Assembly (NCBI GenBank): GCA_003254905.1
Contig: QANU01041584.1
Location: 367,410 to 431,409, forward strand
Origin: Nissolia schottii
Taxonomy: Eukaryota; Streptophyta; Magnoliopsida; Fabales; Fabaceae
Length of the DNA stretch: 64,000 nt
Direction of reading: 5' to 3'
Shown here one piece after another: positions 12,581-23,833 of this stretch. The notes below the pieces were generated by a model. That model was not told the DNA's origin, ran no database searches, and saw only the letters and a program-made list of their open reading frames with translations. Each line of letters begins with the position of its first letter. Positions within the stretch are counted from its first letter, which is position 1. The translations under genes and the position numbers were made by a program.

Positions 12581-15500
12581 CTAAGGGTCATTCCAAGCCG
12601 CAAAAACTGGCATGTGTGACATTGAGAACCAATTAGAGCTACTAACACCAGCATTGGCACTTGCAATAGTAGTGGTAGTAGTGCTAATGCTACTACTATT
12701 AACCATCTTTGGTACCACCACCATTGGTTGCTGATGCTGCTGCTGCTTTCGAAATAGCATTGCTGTGGGCCCCACCTTCTTCTCAGGTGGGGTACCTTCC
12801 CTTGAGCTGCTTAGACTTGTCACCAGTGAGGATTGGTTTGAAAAATTAGCCCCTACATCTAGCACAGTGTGGCTAGATCCTAGTGAATCAACACCAATTA
12901 GATCTTGTAGGGCCACATTGAAATTATGATGATGATTCCTACTATAATTCCCAATGTTGTTGCTATTTGATTGTTGTTGTTGATACAAATCCACCACCTT
13001 CCAATTTGAACCAATTTCATTGTTGTTGTTGTTACCAATTTCAATTTCTTGCTCCCTGTTGTTGATGATGTGGCTTGGTGCAACAACATTATACTCTACT
13101 ATGGCATCATTTGTCCTCGGTTCAATGCCATCATTATTCTTATACTTGTTATTATTATTATTATCCTTGTTTCTTCTCGCCATGTCTCCGGAGAGGAGGG
13201 TGTTGCTGGCCATGATTTTCTCAACATCGTACCTAGATATGTCAAAGTTTGTGACTGCATTCACACCACGGAATTTGATTGCAGCTACATCATATGCTTC
13301 AGCTGCTTCCTCTTGTGTGCCTATAATGTAATCCAAGGTCACAAGGATAAACATCAACAATAGTTTACTTAAAAAAAAAAAAAAAACAAGCCTTATTAAA
13401 TATGTTTAGTTTATTAAACAAGCTCATTTTGATTTTAGTTCCTCTAAAGAATTTTCTTGGCTTTTAGTCCTTTTTTTTAAACCTTATTATGTTGTTGGTC
13501 CTTATCGTTCTAAATGTTACTCTCTTAAGTAATTTAGAGTACACGTTTAACCGTTACAAATATTTAAAAATTCTGATTTTGGTCCCTCCATTTTCCCTTA
13601 CTATCTTTTTGGTCACTGTTGTTATTGTAGATTATGCATATTGGAAATATTGAAAATTTTGATTTTAACCTTAATAAATATCACGTTAGTTCTTATAAGT
13701 ATTTTAGAATATACATGTAACATTACAAATATTGAAAATTTTGATTTTATTCCTTACAAATATTTTAAGAATCTTCTTATGGTCCTTGTAAACGTCACAA
13801 CTTGACCACTAAGACTAATGACATAGACCAATAACAAAACAATGAGAAAAAAAACCAAAACCAAAAAGAAAACAAACAAAAAAATTAGAGGAACTAAAAT
13901 CAAAATACCTATATTTCAAGGGAACTAAACAAATATTTAAGCTGAAAAAAAAGGCATTTGGAAAAATAATTAGATTTTTCATGTGGACATTTTGGTTGAG
14001 GTACCTTCATTTCAATCTCTATCAATTGCATGAGAAAAAAAACAGCCTTGAAAAAAAAAAGTGATTTGTTGCTGTCCAAAGTCAGCCTTAGAAAAAGCAC
14101 TTACTAGTCACTACACCACTAGCATAAAAACAAAAGTCCCCCAAAGAAGCTACTTTTAATAAGCACGCTAGCATAGAGAACCTTTATATTCATATGTAAG
14201 ACTTTTTTTGAGGTTCATAATTTTGAAAGCTAAAATGCCACTATGTGGTGTAACAAAATCTAGTAATGTATGTAGTACGAGGAAAATTTGGTTGCTTTTT
14301 GGAAGGGACTTACTGAATGTCCCAAGATAAAGGTCCTTGTTTCCTGCCACTCTTCCTATCCTTGCTTGCCATCTCCCATGTTGGTGGTGCCTTCAATGAA
14401 CATTGGAAAAAATACATATTTAGCTCTAATTCCTAATTAGCCAAAAACTTTTCATTGAAAAATAGATTTAGCTCTTGTATTAATCAAATGTCGTGTTGAA
14501 AACATCTTAGATTCTTGTAAACTAAGAAAAAAAATGTCTGCCCTGAATCATCTAATGTTCAACACTTCAGCTTTGTAAGTTATCAATGTCTCTCATTGCT
14601 GAAGCGCTGAACATTGAATGGTTCAGACCAAAAACTTTGCATTGCGGTGAGAGTGTCTTAAGAATCGCTCGCGTTCATAATTCATATCAAGAAGGAAAAG
14701 GGGGGAACCACACTAACCTTGTCACCCCTCTATAAATTGAAGCACCCCTTGAAAATCCACTGCTCTTTCTGCAAAGCAATCAAAAGAAACTTGATCATCA
14801 AACTCATCATTCAGAATGATAATAATTGGTAGCTTTTAGCAACAACAATAATAACCAATTCATAAATAGTTGTACCTTCTCAAGTGAGCAACATATTCCT
14901 GCCTGCTCATGTTCTTCATTTCTTCAAGCTGAGTTTGGTAATTTTCTAGCTGCCAAAGATTAAGGGATAGAGAGAAAAATGAGATCCTGAGCACATGTAC
15001 AAGATTCAAATCTAGTAAGGAATTAAATGAGACATATATTGCAACATTACCGGGAAGTTTATATGTGTTGAAGGTCCCCAATACTTAAGTGCTGCAAGAT
15101 CATAAGCCCTTGCTGCTTTCTCTTCCATATCATAGCCACCTTAAGTTCACCAAAAAAAAAGGAAAAAAAAAAGATTGACCCCTTAGCACTAATTTGCAAA
15201 ATAGCAAGAAGGGTTGAAAATGCATGTCTTAGATTGAAGAACTTACCCAAATAAACTGCAACATGCAAAGGTTTTGGGAGTGAACATGGAAACAGGTTGA
15301 GAGAGTTAGTGGGAACAGCTCATATCACTAATAATACAAATGGACAACAAAAATTTGCAATAGGAAAAAAAAAGAAAAGAAAGAATGCTTCCAAATAAAT
15401 AATTGTCAAAATGTCAAAAGAACTCTTACAAAAGTCTTTGGTCACTAACTAACCTTGTCTTCCTTTCCGAGTTTGCCCTTCCTTCTTGCAGCTGTTATCC

Positions 15501-17408
15501 CACAAATGTGCTTCATATCTACCAGTCCATCTATGCCTAATAAGAGAACAACACAAGAGGGGTTACTAAAATATACTAATCAATAAAAAAGGAAGAAAAC
15601 AAAAATAAAAACACTCTAGTGTGTTTGGATTTCAATTAAGAAGGACCAGAATAGTGAAATCATTTCACTTTTAAACTGGTCAGAATCGATTCTGAGGGTG
15701 TAACCTACCAGCTCTCCAAACAAGCAAGATTCAACTTATAACATGAGTCAATTGAAAAATGTGAGAAATTTTTAAGTTGCGCTAACCCTTCTAACAGATT
15801 TTGAATATTCTCACTTAGAAACCAAACATACTATAGTTTTTTCTTTTTATTTTAACTTTAAACTGTAGATTGAGCAAAAGCAGGAGAAAAAGTTACTACA
15901 ACCAAAGAATATAGTTTTCCAAAACTAAAAACCAAAATACATCCTTTAATGGTTTTGTTCAAGCAACGAAAAAATCACAGTTAATGTTCACTTGAGATAG
16001 AAAAAGAAAAATGAAAAAAGAGGGAACTAACTAAGTTACCTTGTGACACCTCTATACTGAGAAGTTCTCTGTCCAAATGTGTCAATGGATTTCCTATGCA
16101 CAGTTTGCTTCTGTCCAAGCTTAGCACCACCAGAAGAAGAAGGCCCTCTCTTCTTCCCTCCTTCCATGGCCGCCACCACCACCAATGATTCCTTGTTAGA
16201 ACAAGAACTTGAGATCTGAGTAGGAACTGTCACACAGCTTGATTGGGATCCAGGACTCATTGAAAGGCTCAGTGACTTGTTAGTTCCAACACCAACAACA
16301 CCATTACCATTATTCACTTGTGGGGCCACAAAGTTCCTGAAGCAATTAGCAATGCCTTCTTCCTCTTCTTCTTCTTGTTCCACCACTTGAGGCATTATTT
16401 CCTTATCATTGTTGGTATGCTCCAAGTACTGTGCTTGAAAAATCCCTTCATCATTGCAAGAGATTCCCGAGTAGTATGGAACATGATGACCCTGTTGTCT
16501 AAAAAGGTCAGAGAAAAGGTGCAGAGAAGAAGAGAGTTCTCTATGGTTTTGATGAGTCTCAGCATTTTGGCCATTGTAATAAATGCTGTCTAGGCTTAGT
16601 GCCATTGCCTCCCTTTCATTGTTGCCTCCATAACCATGTGCTCCCATTGTTGCACCGCCAAGGAAGTCCTCAAGCTTTGGAGGTGAAGAAGAACTTGGCA
16701 CCATCACTTCAAAACAAGGTCACAAGATTAAAGAATTTTCAAAAAGGGTCTAAAAAAAAGTGAACTTTTTAGATAAAATAAATTAAAAACAAAACTTTAT
16801 ATTAGGCCAACATTGAATGTAAACGTGAAAATCTTCACTTCTGAACCGGTGAAAATCGATTCTAAGAGATAACTTAGAGGTTTTCCAAACATGCAATTAA
16901 AAGGGTCTTAAAAAAAAGTGTACTTTATGAATGCATAGAACATATAATGAATAATTATAAAAAACAAAACTTTATTAGACAAATATAATAATAAACTACC
17001 TTGTTGGGTTTGTTGTGATCTGGTGAGAGCTTCCATGATGCAAAGTGAGCCATCAGATTTGAGTGGCATCATGGCAAGATGAGGGGAAGAAGAATGGTGG
17101 AAGGCACCACCACCACTGTTCTCTCCAACAGATCCATAACAGATTCCAGAGGCATTATCATCATTCAGCTGCTGTGAATGTGACAAGTATGAGGAAACAG
17201 CAGATGCAGAAGAAGCCTGAACCTGATGATAGTAGTGATGATGATCATGATCATGATCATGATCGTGATGATGATTATGATTATGGGAAGGAGTAACATC
17301 CATTTTCATGTGGGGTGAGAGAGAGAACCCCAACCAGTTGTGGTTGTTGTTGTTGTTATGATGATTGTTGCCATCATCATCAGTGCTGCATTCATTCAAA
17401 CACTTCAT
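12581..17408 (-). CDS. ANT: AINTEGUMENTA-type AP2/ERF transcription factor, 732 aa
   Basis: Nine exons join in frame: 17000-17408, 16040-16706, 15454-15536, 15247-15255, 15051-15139, 14876-14949, 14718-14768, 14314-14390 and 12581-13320. The ATG at 17408 opens [13 protein letters not shown]. Two AP2 domains lie at about 354-419 and 456-513, joined by the [18 protein letters not shown] linker; both contain YRGVTR, and the second has [16 protein letters not shown]. Motifs shared with Arabidopsis ANT rather than with PLT or BBM paralogues are LGFSLS near the N-terminus, [53 protein letters not shown] and the end [10 protein letters not shown]. Arabidopsis ANT has 555 residues. The extra length here comes from a His/Asp run in exon 1, an acidic stretch in exon 2 and an Asn/Gln-rich C-terminal exon. 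Known role: nuclear DNA-binding regulator of organ growth and cell proliferation in shoot and floral primordia. Confidence 0.95.
13395..13943. mobile_element. inverted-repeat element in the last ANT intron
   Basis: TTTTGATTTTAGTTCCTCTA at 13427-13446 is repeated as its complement at about 13884-13905. Outside these, TTAAATATGTTTAGTT pairs with the complement of the right end AACTAAACAAATATTTAA. Between them are direct repeats of the type ATATTGAAAATTTTGATTTT (near 13646 and 13732). The element is non-coding, and a target duplication is not clear. Confidence 0.5.
15247..15255 (-). other. ANT: 9-nt micro-exon of ANT
   Basis: TTTATTTGG is bounded by TTGCAG and GTAAGT on the minus strand. Joined to the preceding G and the following GT it encodes V-Y-L-G inside the first AP2 domain ([19 protein letters not shown]). 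A micro-exon at this place is a known mark of the AP2/ANT group, and without it the domain would lack its second beta strand. Confidence 0.9.
15616..15834. mobile_element. small MITE, family X, in ANT intron 2
   Basis: The left end GTGTGTTTGGATTTC pairs with the right end GAAACCAAACATACT. The interior has the family core AGAATCGATTCTGAGG and an internal CTCCAAACAAGC, so two copies may be merged. See the related copies at 16806, 38478 and 43420. Confidence 0.5.
16806..16893. mobile_element. small MITE, family X, in ANT intron 1
   Basis: The core GAAAATCGATTCTAAGAG and the right end TTTTCCAAACATGC match the family. The left end is poorly preserved. The copy lies between two direct repeats (16741-16800 and 16899-16975, sharing AAAAGGGTCT.AAAAAAAAGTG and AAAACAAAACTTTAT). 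Confidence 0.45.
17230..17290 (-). repeat. CAT-GAT hexamer run coding for His/Asp in ANT
   Basis: ATGATC-type hexamers repeat here and code on the minus strand for alternating His-Asp pairs ([13 protein letters not shown]). A coding microsatellite of this kind is likely to vary in length between alleles. Confidence 0.7.
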
Positions 17409-17435
17409 CTTCTCTTTTTTTCCTTTTTTTTTTTT

Positions 17436-17641
17436 NNNNNNNNNNNNNNNNNNNNNNNNNNNNNNNNNNNNNNNNNNNNNNNNNNNNNNNNNNNNNNNNN
17501 NNNNNNNNNNNNNNNNNNNNNNNNNNNNNNNNNNNNNNNNNNNNNNNNNNNNNNNNNNNNNNNNNNNNNNNNNNNNNNNNNNNNNNNNNNNNNNNNNNNN
17601 NNNNNNNNNNNNNNNNNNNNNNNNNNNNNNNNNNNNNNNNN
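17436..17641. other. assembly gap (206 N)
   Basis: The gap begins 27 bases upstream of the ANT start codon, after a run of T on the plus strand. It hides part of the ANT 5' leader or core promoter. A single further N is at 54004. Confidence 1.
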
Positions 17642-19420
17642 TAAGTTTAAACTCTATGCTATAAACCTAAAATCAACGCATAACACCAACAGTAATAAAA
17701 TAAAATATAATGTAATAATGCTATAATACCAAACTTTTTTTTCTCAAAATTAAATTTTCATAATAATATAACATACATGATAATTTTTAAATTGATAACT
17801 ACATCATATCAATTTATTTTATTTAATAATTATCCTTATTTTTATCGAAAATTCTCACGACAATGTCGAACACTTCAATATTAATCTAAAATAATGAGTT
17901 AATATCTAATTTTATTTCTAAATTTTATACATATATTTAACCTAATTTTTAAAATAAAAAATGACTCGTTAAATTTTAAAATTGATAATTATTAAATTTA
18001 TTAGTCTTTTTTAAAAACTAACAAATTCTTTTAATATCAAATTTTTTTTAAAAAAAATAATGTGTTTAATAATTATTAATAATTAATAATTTTTTTATTC
18101 AAAAGTTAAATTAGACACGTGTATAATGTCTAAAAACGAAATTGGATATTAATCTAAAATAAAATAAAAATGATAGAAAGGGGTGAAAGTGGATAAGAAT
18201 AAAAGCCCGAAAAGGGTAATGGCAACATAAGCTATTTCTGGGTCAATTTTTTTTTTCCCCTTCTTTTTTCTGAATCTGTGAGTGCCTTGGAAACTTGAGA
18301 ATGGTAGCAGCTAGTGTGGTGTGCTAGCTGATTCTAGTAGCTAGTAGCTAGTAGCTATGGTGATTGGTGAGAGCAAATAGCCAATGGAGGGAATAGGACA
18401 TGGGATAGTACTGTGAACCCAGGTAATCAATCACCTTTATTAATTTATTCTTTTTTAAATGTCACTGTTATTTGAATTATATTTGACTCTATCTAACTTG
18501 ATATAGATTAGGCTATTATTATAAATAAAAAATTCGAATATCCTAAATTTAATTTTGATATTTATATAACATGAAAAATATATTATCGGAAGAGATACTC
18601 ACCAAACAAATACTTTTTTCTTAATCTATTCCATTAAATTTTTAAGTTAAATTTTATAACTCTAAAAAAAATTAAACCTATTTTACTATCTTATTATCCT
18701 TGTCTTCTCTCCTCAAAACAACCACCAAATTATACCTAAGACTTCCTTCTCGTATCAAGTAACAAGACAAATTATAAAAAAATTGATATTTCTTTTTCAC
18801 AAAATTAAACCTGTAAACTTATCTTATTTAAAAGGAATTCTAATTTAATAATTATTTATTTTTTACGGTGACAAGGTTGCATGCAGTGTAGGGAGTCGAA
18901 GATAGATTTGACGGGCAGGACAGATATATCTGTCCATCTAGTCACTTCATACAGTGTCCCATCCTGTGCCACCCCTGCATTCTGCAAAGTCTAAATTAAA
19001 GGCATCTATTTTATTTATTTAATAAAATAATAATATTTGAATTATCACGTATTTTCAACGATATTATGAACTCATTTATGTCTCTTTACTTAATAATCTA
19101 GATTTTTCAGAAAAAAATTATAACTTTTGATATAGTATTAGAGATTTAATTTATAATCATATAATTAAGAGAAATATGCAATCTGAATCTTCCTTATTTA
19201 TACTTTTTTCTTTAAAAAAACATAAATCTAAGTACATGAGTAGAGATAAGTTTCTAAAAAGAAAAAATAGTTGCGATAAGTTAGTATATTACTTATGTTT
19301 AGCTCTTGATTAATAATTTAGTATTTAATTAATTATAAATTATTTAGTTATTTAATTAATTCATTATAAATTTTTATGTTTTAAGTCATTTTACTAAAAC
19401 AATTTGTGTTGAATATATTA
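17642..19420. other. upstream region of ANT, no gene
   Basis: AT-rich DNA without a coding frame. A patch at 18180-18420 is less AT-rich and contains a GTAGCTA repeat (near 18325-18360). This may belong to the distal ANT promoter or leader, but no specific element can be assigned. Confidence 0.45.
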
Positions 19421-19424
19421 ATTT

Positions 19425-20300
19425 TAAGGTTAATTTATTTTTAGTCCCTCATAAATCGCGAATTTTAATTTTTATCCCTAATAAATTTTTTTTGTTAGGA
19501 AATCGTTTCTTATGAAATAATATTTGTTAAGTTTTAGTCTCAATCGTTTCTTGTAAGCTTGTAGGTTATTCATGTCTATCGATAGCTAACTTTCCTATTG
19601 TTGGGATTTGATGAGTTTTGTTACCTAAATGTATCCGTCTTGACTTTTGTTATATGAATCTATGATCGTTCTATGATTTTAATGGTTTGATCTTGTACTT
19701 AATGCTAGTCTTGGTTTAGCTTATGGAATCTTGATTTGAGACTTAATCGTGGGAGTGAAAGCTACACCATTGAGTTACAACCAAATTAGGTTTTAATCTT
19801 GTTATCCTAAGCTTGATGTTATGCTTAATCGTTTGTGAATGAAAATTGCAATCATTAAGTCGGATCTAGATCAAGTCATCTAATTCTTAGTTGCCATTAT
19901 TGGAATGAGGAATTAGTCGCTTCAACATCTGAATTAACGTCGAGTTACTTTGATAAATTGTGCAAGATATTGGCAAGATAACATTGAAAAGTCGAGTGAT
20001 CTTAACATGCTAGTAATAGGTGATTAAGTTAAGAGCTGGTGGCGATAAAATCAAGAATTCATAGATCATATTTACTAGGTTATTGGATACATGGAAGTAG
20101 TATTACAAATCAAATCCCAACAACTCTCTTTACTGTTCAAACTCAATCTTATTTGCTATTTATACTTTTTGATTAATTTCCTTACCAATTTCTCAAACAA
20201 ACCAACCATCTTTTATTGCTTAAATTATTTAAACTCAAATAACGACTTTTAAAGCATCAGTCCCATAGAACGACACCCCTTCCACTGTACTGCAATTGAA
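19425..20300. repeat. dispersed-repeat-like sequence, unclassified
   Basis: 19425-19497 is a lone arm of the fold-back family seen at 9441. From about 19540 to 20290 the sequence is of moderate GC with no frame. Phrases such as AACGACACCCCTTCCACTGTACT look like the untranslated region of a plant retroelement, but I could not find paired ends. Confidence 0.35.
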
Positions 20301-20394
20301 TCCCTTAAGGATTTGAGAGCAAAACAGTAGATGGAAAAACAAAATAGAGAGTGCAATTAAAGCTTTCAACACTAACCTCTACATAATATTGGAA

Positions 20395-21480
20395 TATTTT
20401 GCTCTGTGTGTAGGAGCAGAGGACGAGATGGGATGGAAATTCTATCATTCAGGCCAATTCAATGTCAAATCCTCTGCAGAGCAGTGCAGAAACAAGTTAT
20501 GAATCTAGAGGCAAAGTCTTCAGCTAAGATCAGATTGAAAGGGCTTAGCATCTCTAAGAGCTGAGTTATTGGTCTAGTTCGTGTTGCAAGAAAAGCTATC
20601 TACAAAAGACAGGCTCTGCAAGTTTGGAATTGTTTCCCAAGATGAAGCCTTGTGCCCTTTCTATTTGTTGGAGATGGAATCAGTAAAGCATATTTTCTTC
20701 TCTTGTCCTAAAGTTTGTTATTTGTGGAGTGAGTGCTTTCTTTGGTAGAAGATATCATGGTGTTATACCTTAAACTCGGTTCCTTTCTTTGAGGCATGGT
20801 GCGAGGGCCACCTCTATAGAGTTTGTAAGAAACTTTGGGTAACACTATTCTATATTGTCATTTGGTCAATTTGGAGCTCTAGAAACAATCTTGTCTTTGA
20901 CAAAAAGCAACCAAATTGGGGACTTAAAAAATGGTTGATTAAAGTGAGATTGAACTTTTAGATGAAAGGGCGGGGTGAAAGATTTGTTAGTGCAACAAAT
21001 GATTTATCGCGAGACCCAGTCAACCTTAAGGAAATGGAGATTTGTTTGGAACGCCGGCTGAGGTTAGTATTGTGGCTTTCGGTTCGTGGTTTAGGTATGG
21101 ATGTGGGTATTTGAGGTTCCGTTTTAGTGTTTTTGTTTACCTGTACTCTACATGTTGTTGTTCCTTTTTGCTACACCTAGTGCTGGTTTGAAGGCTTTCC
21201 TTCGATGAGTACCTATAACAACCTTGATGGCATTGCCGAAGAGGTTGTAATAGGTGGCTATTAGTCCATTCAGTAGTACATGTTAGAAGTTAAGGTTTTG
21301 GCTTTCTTAGATTTTGTGGGTTGGGTTGTTATGTATATTTCACCTCCAGTAGGGTGTTTTTGGGTGACCTATTGATTCTCTTGCCCATGTTTTTGTATGA
21401 CCTTTGGCTTGCCTTCCTTTAGGTTAGTTTGAGCCTTTTTGCTATATAAAGAAAAGGTTTTATAGTTTTTGTAATACAGA
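20395..21480 (+). mobile_element. LINE 3' fragment with reverse-transcriptase zinc-binding domain
   Basis: Conceptual translation around 20590-20760 gives KLSTKDRLCKFGIVSQDEAL followed by CPFYLLEMESVKHIFFSCPK, which is the zinc-binding C-terminal region of plant LINE reverse transcriptases (C...E..KH.FF.C). It continues with VTLFYIVIWSIWSSRNNLVF, also typical. In-frame stops and shifts occur, for example after CFLW. The 5' part (endonuclease, RT core) is missing. From about 21120 to 21480 a T-rich non-coding tail looks like the LINE 3' UTR. Confidence 0.8.
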
Positions 21481-21639
21481 ATATGTTCTATGTTTCAAAT
21501 TAATGTATTATGGTTATGGTGATTAATAATGATAATTATTATTATTTTTTACTTGTGTATTAATTACTTGTTTTGTATATTTTTAATCATTTTATTTCTT
21601 TAATTTTTTTTAATTTGTAGAGTTTTCTATTGGATATAT

Positions 21640-21858
21640 CCGTTAGTAACCATTCTCAAAGGTGTCGTTCTTGAGGCATGTTAGTGAAGGATATATCTAC
21701 CGCTAATTACTGACGGATAATGTATCCATCGGTAATAAGTTACCAACAGGGTTATTATTGGTAGATAGTATCAGACGCAAAATCTGTCAAAACGTCAATA
21801 ATTCTTCATATAAATTCGCCAAAAATTCCATCGGTATTTAGTGTTTTCTAGTAGTTTA
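21640..21858. mobile_element. CACTA-type 3' terminus, degenerate
   Basis: Subterminal motifs such as TATATCCGTTAGTAA, TACTGACGGATAATGTATCC and CATCGGTAATAAG lead to TTTTCTAGTAGTTT, a worn version of the CACTA end CTAGTAGTG. The motif set is shared with 31860-32160 in the same orientation. Confidence 0.5.
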
Positions 21859-21861
21859 AGG

Positions 21862-21975
21862 AGATAACACAAGTTCATTGGTGGCCTAGTAGTAAGGAGG
21901 GCACTCCTAGCCTCTGTGGCTTGAGTTTGAATCACACATGTGTATTTTTTGCATAGAGAATGTCGGGGTTTTAAC
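21862..21975 (+). mobile_element. tRNA-derived SINE head
   Basis: TGGCCTAGTAG (21882-21892) fits a pol III A box and GAGTTTGAATC (21923-21933) fits a B box with one change from GGTTCGAATC. The ~40-bp spacing fits a tRNA-related SINE. The body is short or lost: the palindrome locus begins right behind it. Confidence 0.55.
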
Positions 21976-22049
21976 ATGTTTGTGGTTTTGGGAGTGAAAA
22001 ATTCTCAAAATATGGGTTGGAATGAGAAATTACAAAAATATGGGACAAA

Positions 22050-22222
22050 TTTCTGAAATCACCACAGGGAGTGGCGATTTCAGAAAATTCGAAAATTAAA
22101 AAAATAAAAATTTCAGATGTCTGAAATCGCCACCCCCTGCGGCGATTTCAGACTTTAAAAAAATAAAAAATAAAAAAAATTACAATCTCTGAAATCGACA
22201 CAGTAAGTAGCGATTTCAGAGA
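22050..22222. repeat. palindrome cluster (GAAATCGCC family), locus 2
   Basis: Three hairpins are seen: TCTGAAATCACCACAGGG/GTGGCGATTTCAGA, GTCTGAAATCGCCACC/GGCGATTTCAGAC, and CTCTGAAATCGACAC/GTAGCGATTTCAGAG. They are joined by T/A-rich spacers. The flanks share AATATGGG...TTTCTGAAATC with locus 3 at 24.9 kb. Confidence 0.75.
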
Positions 22223-22713
22223 ATAAAACTATACATCCGTAATTTTTTTCCTAACACCATACTTTGGGAATATTAAAGTTTTGAAACCATAAAAATGTAA
22301 AAAAATCCGAGCATGTCACATGAATAAGTATATTTGAAATTCATGTAAACTTGGATTCTTATGAATAAAGTATTTTTTTAATATTAGAGATTATGTTTGA
22401 CAGAGTCTCCAAGCTAACGATAAACTCTAACTAGTTTAGTTTCACGACAAAAACATTATTATATAGAATGATGAGACCTTCCGTAATAGAATCTTAATGA
22501 TTTCCTTGGTTTGGTAAGTAAACGACCAACTTAGTTAATTAGGTTTATGATGATATAAAAGTAATGTGCCCAAGTTGCGACAATTTTCTCTAGCAAAATT
22601 TGTAGGTAATTAAATGTTTAGTCTTTTGAAAAATATATATTTATATACATAAATTAAGTTTATCTCTTGCTTAGCATTTGAAATTGAACATGTTAACAAT
22701 ATGAAAAATATTA

Positions 22714-22855
22714 GAGCCGTGATTATTGCACACCTAGTGCACACCTCGGCAATAACTGCTCACGGGACATGCGGAACCGTCTCTCTCACTTTTCACATTA
22801 ATAAAAGGTTGTGTCTCAAACAAGAAAAATGTTGTGTCTGTTTTCACCAAAGGGT

Positions 22856-22897
<42 letters not shown>

Positions 22898-23064
22898 AAC
22901 GGTTAAGTCTGAATTCACGACAAGGTTGTGTCTAAGTACAATAAAAGGTTGTGTCTGTTTATTTAAACTGGTTATGTCTCAAACAACAAAGAGGTTAGGT
23001 CTGTTTTCACTAAAGGGTTTCTGTCTCTCTCTTTCTGTCTCTCTCCCTCCCTCTCTCTCTCTCA

Positions 23065-23125
<61 letters not shown>

Positions 23126-23741
23126 GAATAGTTAGGTCTGAGTCCGAGAAAAGATTGCGTTTAAGTATAATAAAAGGTTATGTCTGTTTATTTAAACTGA
23201 TTCTTAAACAACAAAAAGGTTAGGTATGTTTTCACCAAAGGATTTCGATATATATAAAGAACGGTTAGGTTTGAGTTCACGAAAAGGTTGTATCTAAGTA
23301 TAATAAAAGGTCGCGTCTGTTTATTTGACCTGGTTGTGTCTCAAACAACAAAAAGGTTAGGTCTTTTACTCTGGTAAGGTTGTGTCTGTGTTTTTTGTAT
23401 GCTTAGACACAACTAATGTGATTAGTGAAAACAAAAAAACAAAAACGAAAAAACAAAATCTCCAGCGAAGAGAAAAGGGAAGAATAAGAATAGAATTAAA
23501 AGAGGAAAAAGGTAAAATGATGATTTCGTAATACCAAAAAAACTTTCTAGTGAAAAATTATTAAAATAAATAATAAATATAATTAAAAAATTGAAAGAAA
23601 ATACTTAAAAGAATAAAAAAGAAACGGTTTCAGTTGTGAAAAGGAGGGAGGAGTAAGGACGGTTGTTTTTGCGCCACCTAAATTTGAGTTTGCAAAAATA
23701 ACCTAGGTGTGCAATAACTAGGAGTGCAAGAATAATTTTCC
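22714..23741. mobile_element. Mutator-type non-autonomous element carrying a tandem array
   Basis: The same 9 bases, AAAATATTA, stand at 22705-22713 and 23742-23750. Just inside, GAGCCGTGATTATTGCACAC on the left pairs imperfectly with the complement of the right end GTGCAAGAATAATTTTCC, and CACACCTAG / CTAGGTGTG add a second inverted pair. A 9-bp duplication with imperfect terminal repeats fits Mutator-like elements. No transposase is present. Confidence 0.65.
22800..23390. repeat. tandem array of GGTTRTGTCT-based units with (TA)n/(CT)n
   Basis: Three full units and a partial one begin near 22807, 22971, 23201 and 23331. Each has the order TCTCAAACAAC, GGTTAGGTCTGTTTTCAC, a microsatellite, then GAACGGTTAGGTCTGAGTTC, TCTAAGTATAATAAAAGG and TGTCTGTTTATTTAAACTGG. 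Unit length varies mostly because the microsatellite slot holds (TA)n at 22857-22893, (CT)n plus (TA)n at 23029-23120, and only a short TATATA in the third unit. Confidence 0.85.
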
Positions 23742-23833
23742 AAAATATTATTATATTAATGATTCATGAGTTTCCCGTTTAGTAAATCATTTGTTAGATC
23801 ATAGAATTTAACTTTTATATTTAGTGATAGGGG

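Noticed and set aside
12898-13363. Several open frames on both strands at 12.9-13.4 kb
   Set aside because: They are shadows of the last ANT exon, produced by its Asn-codon repeats.
14108-14125. CACTACACCACTAG in the ANT intron as a CACTA end
   Set aside because: No subterminal repeats and no partner end; likely chance.
17315-17726. Open frames spanning the N gap
   Set aside because: They are open only because N codons cannot be stops.
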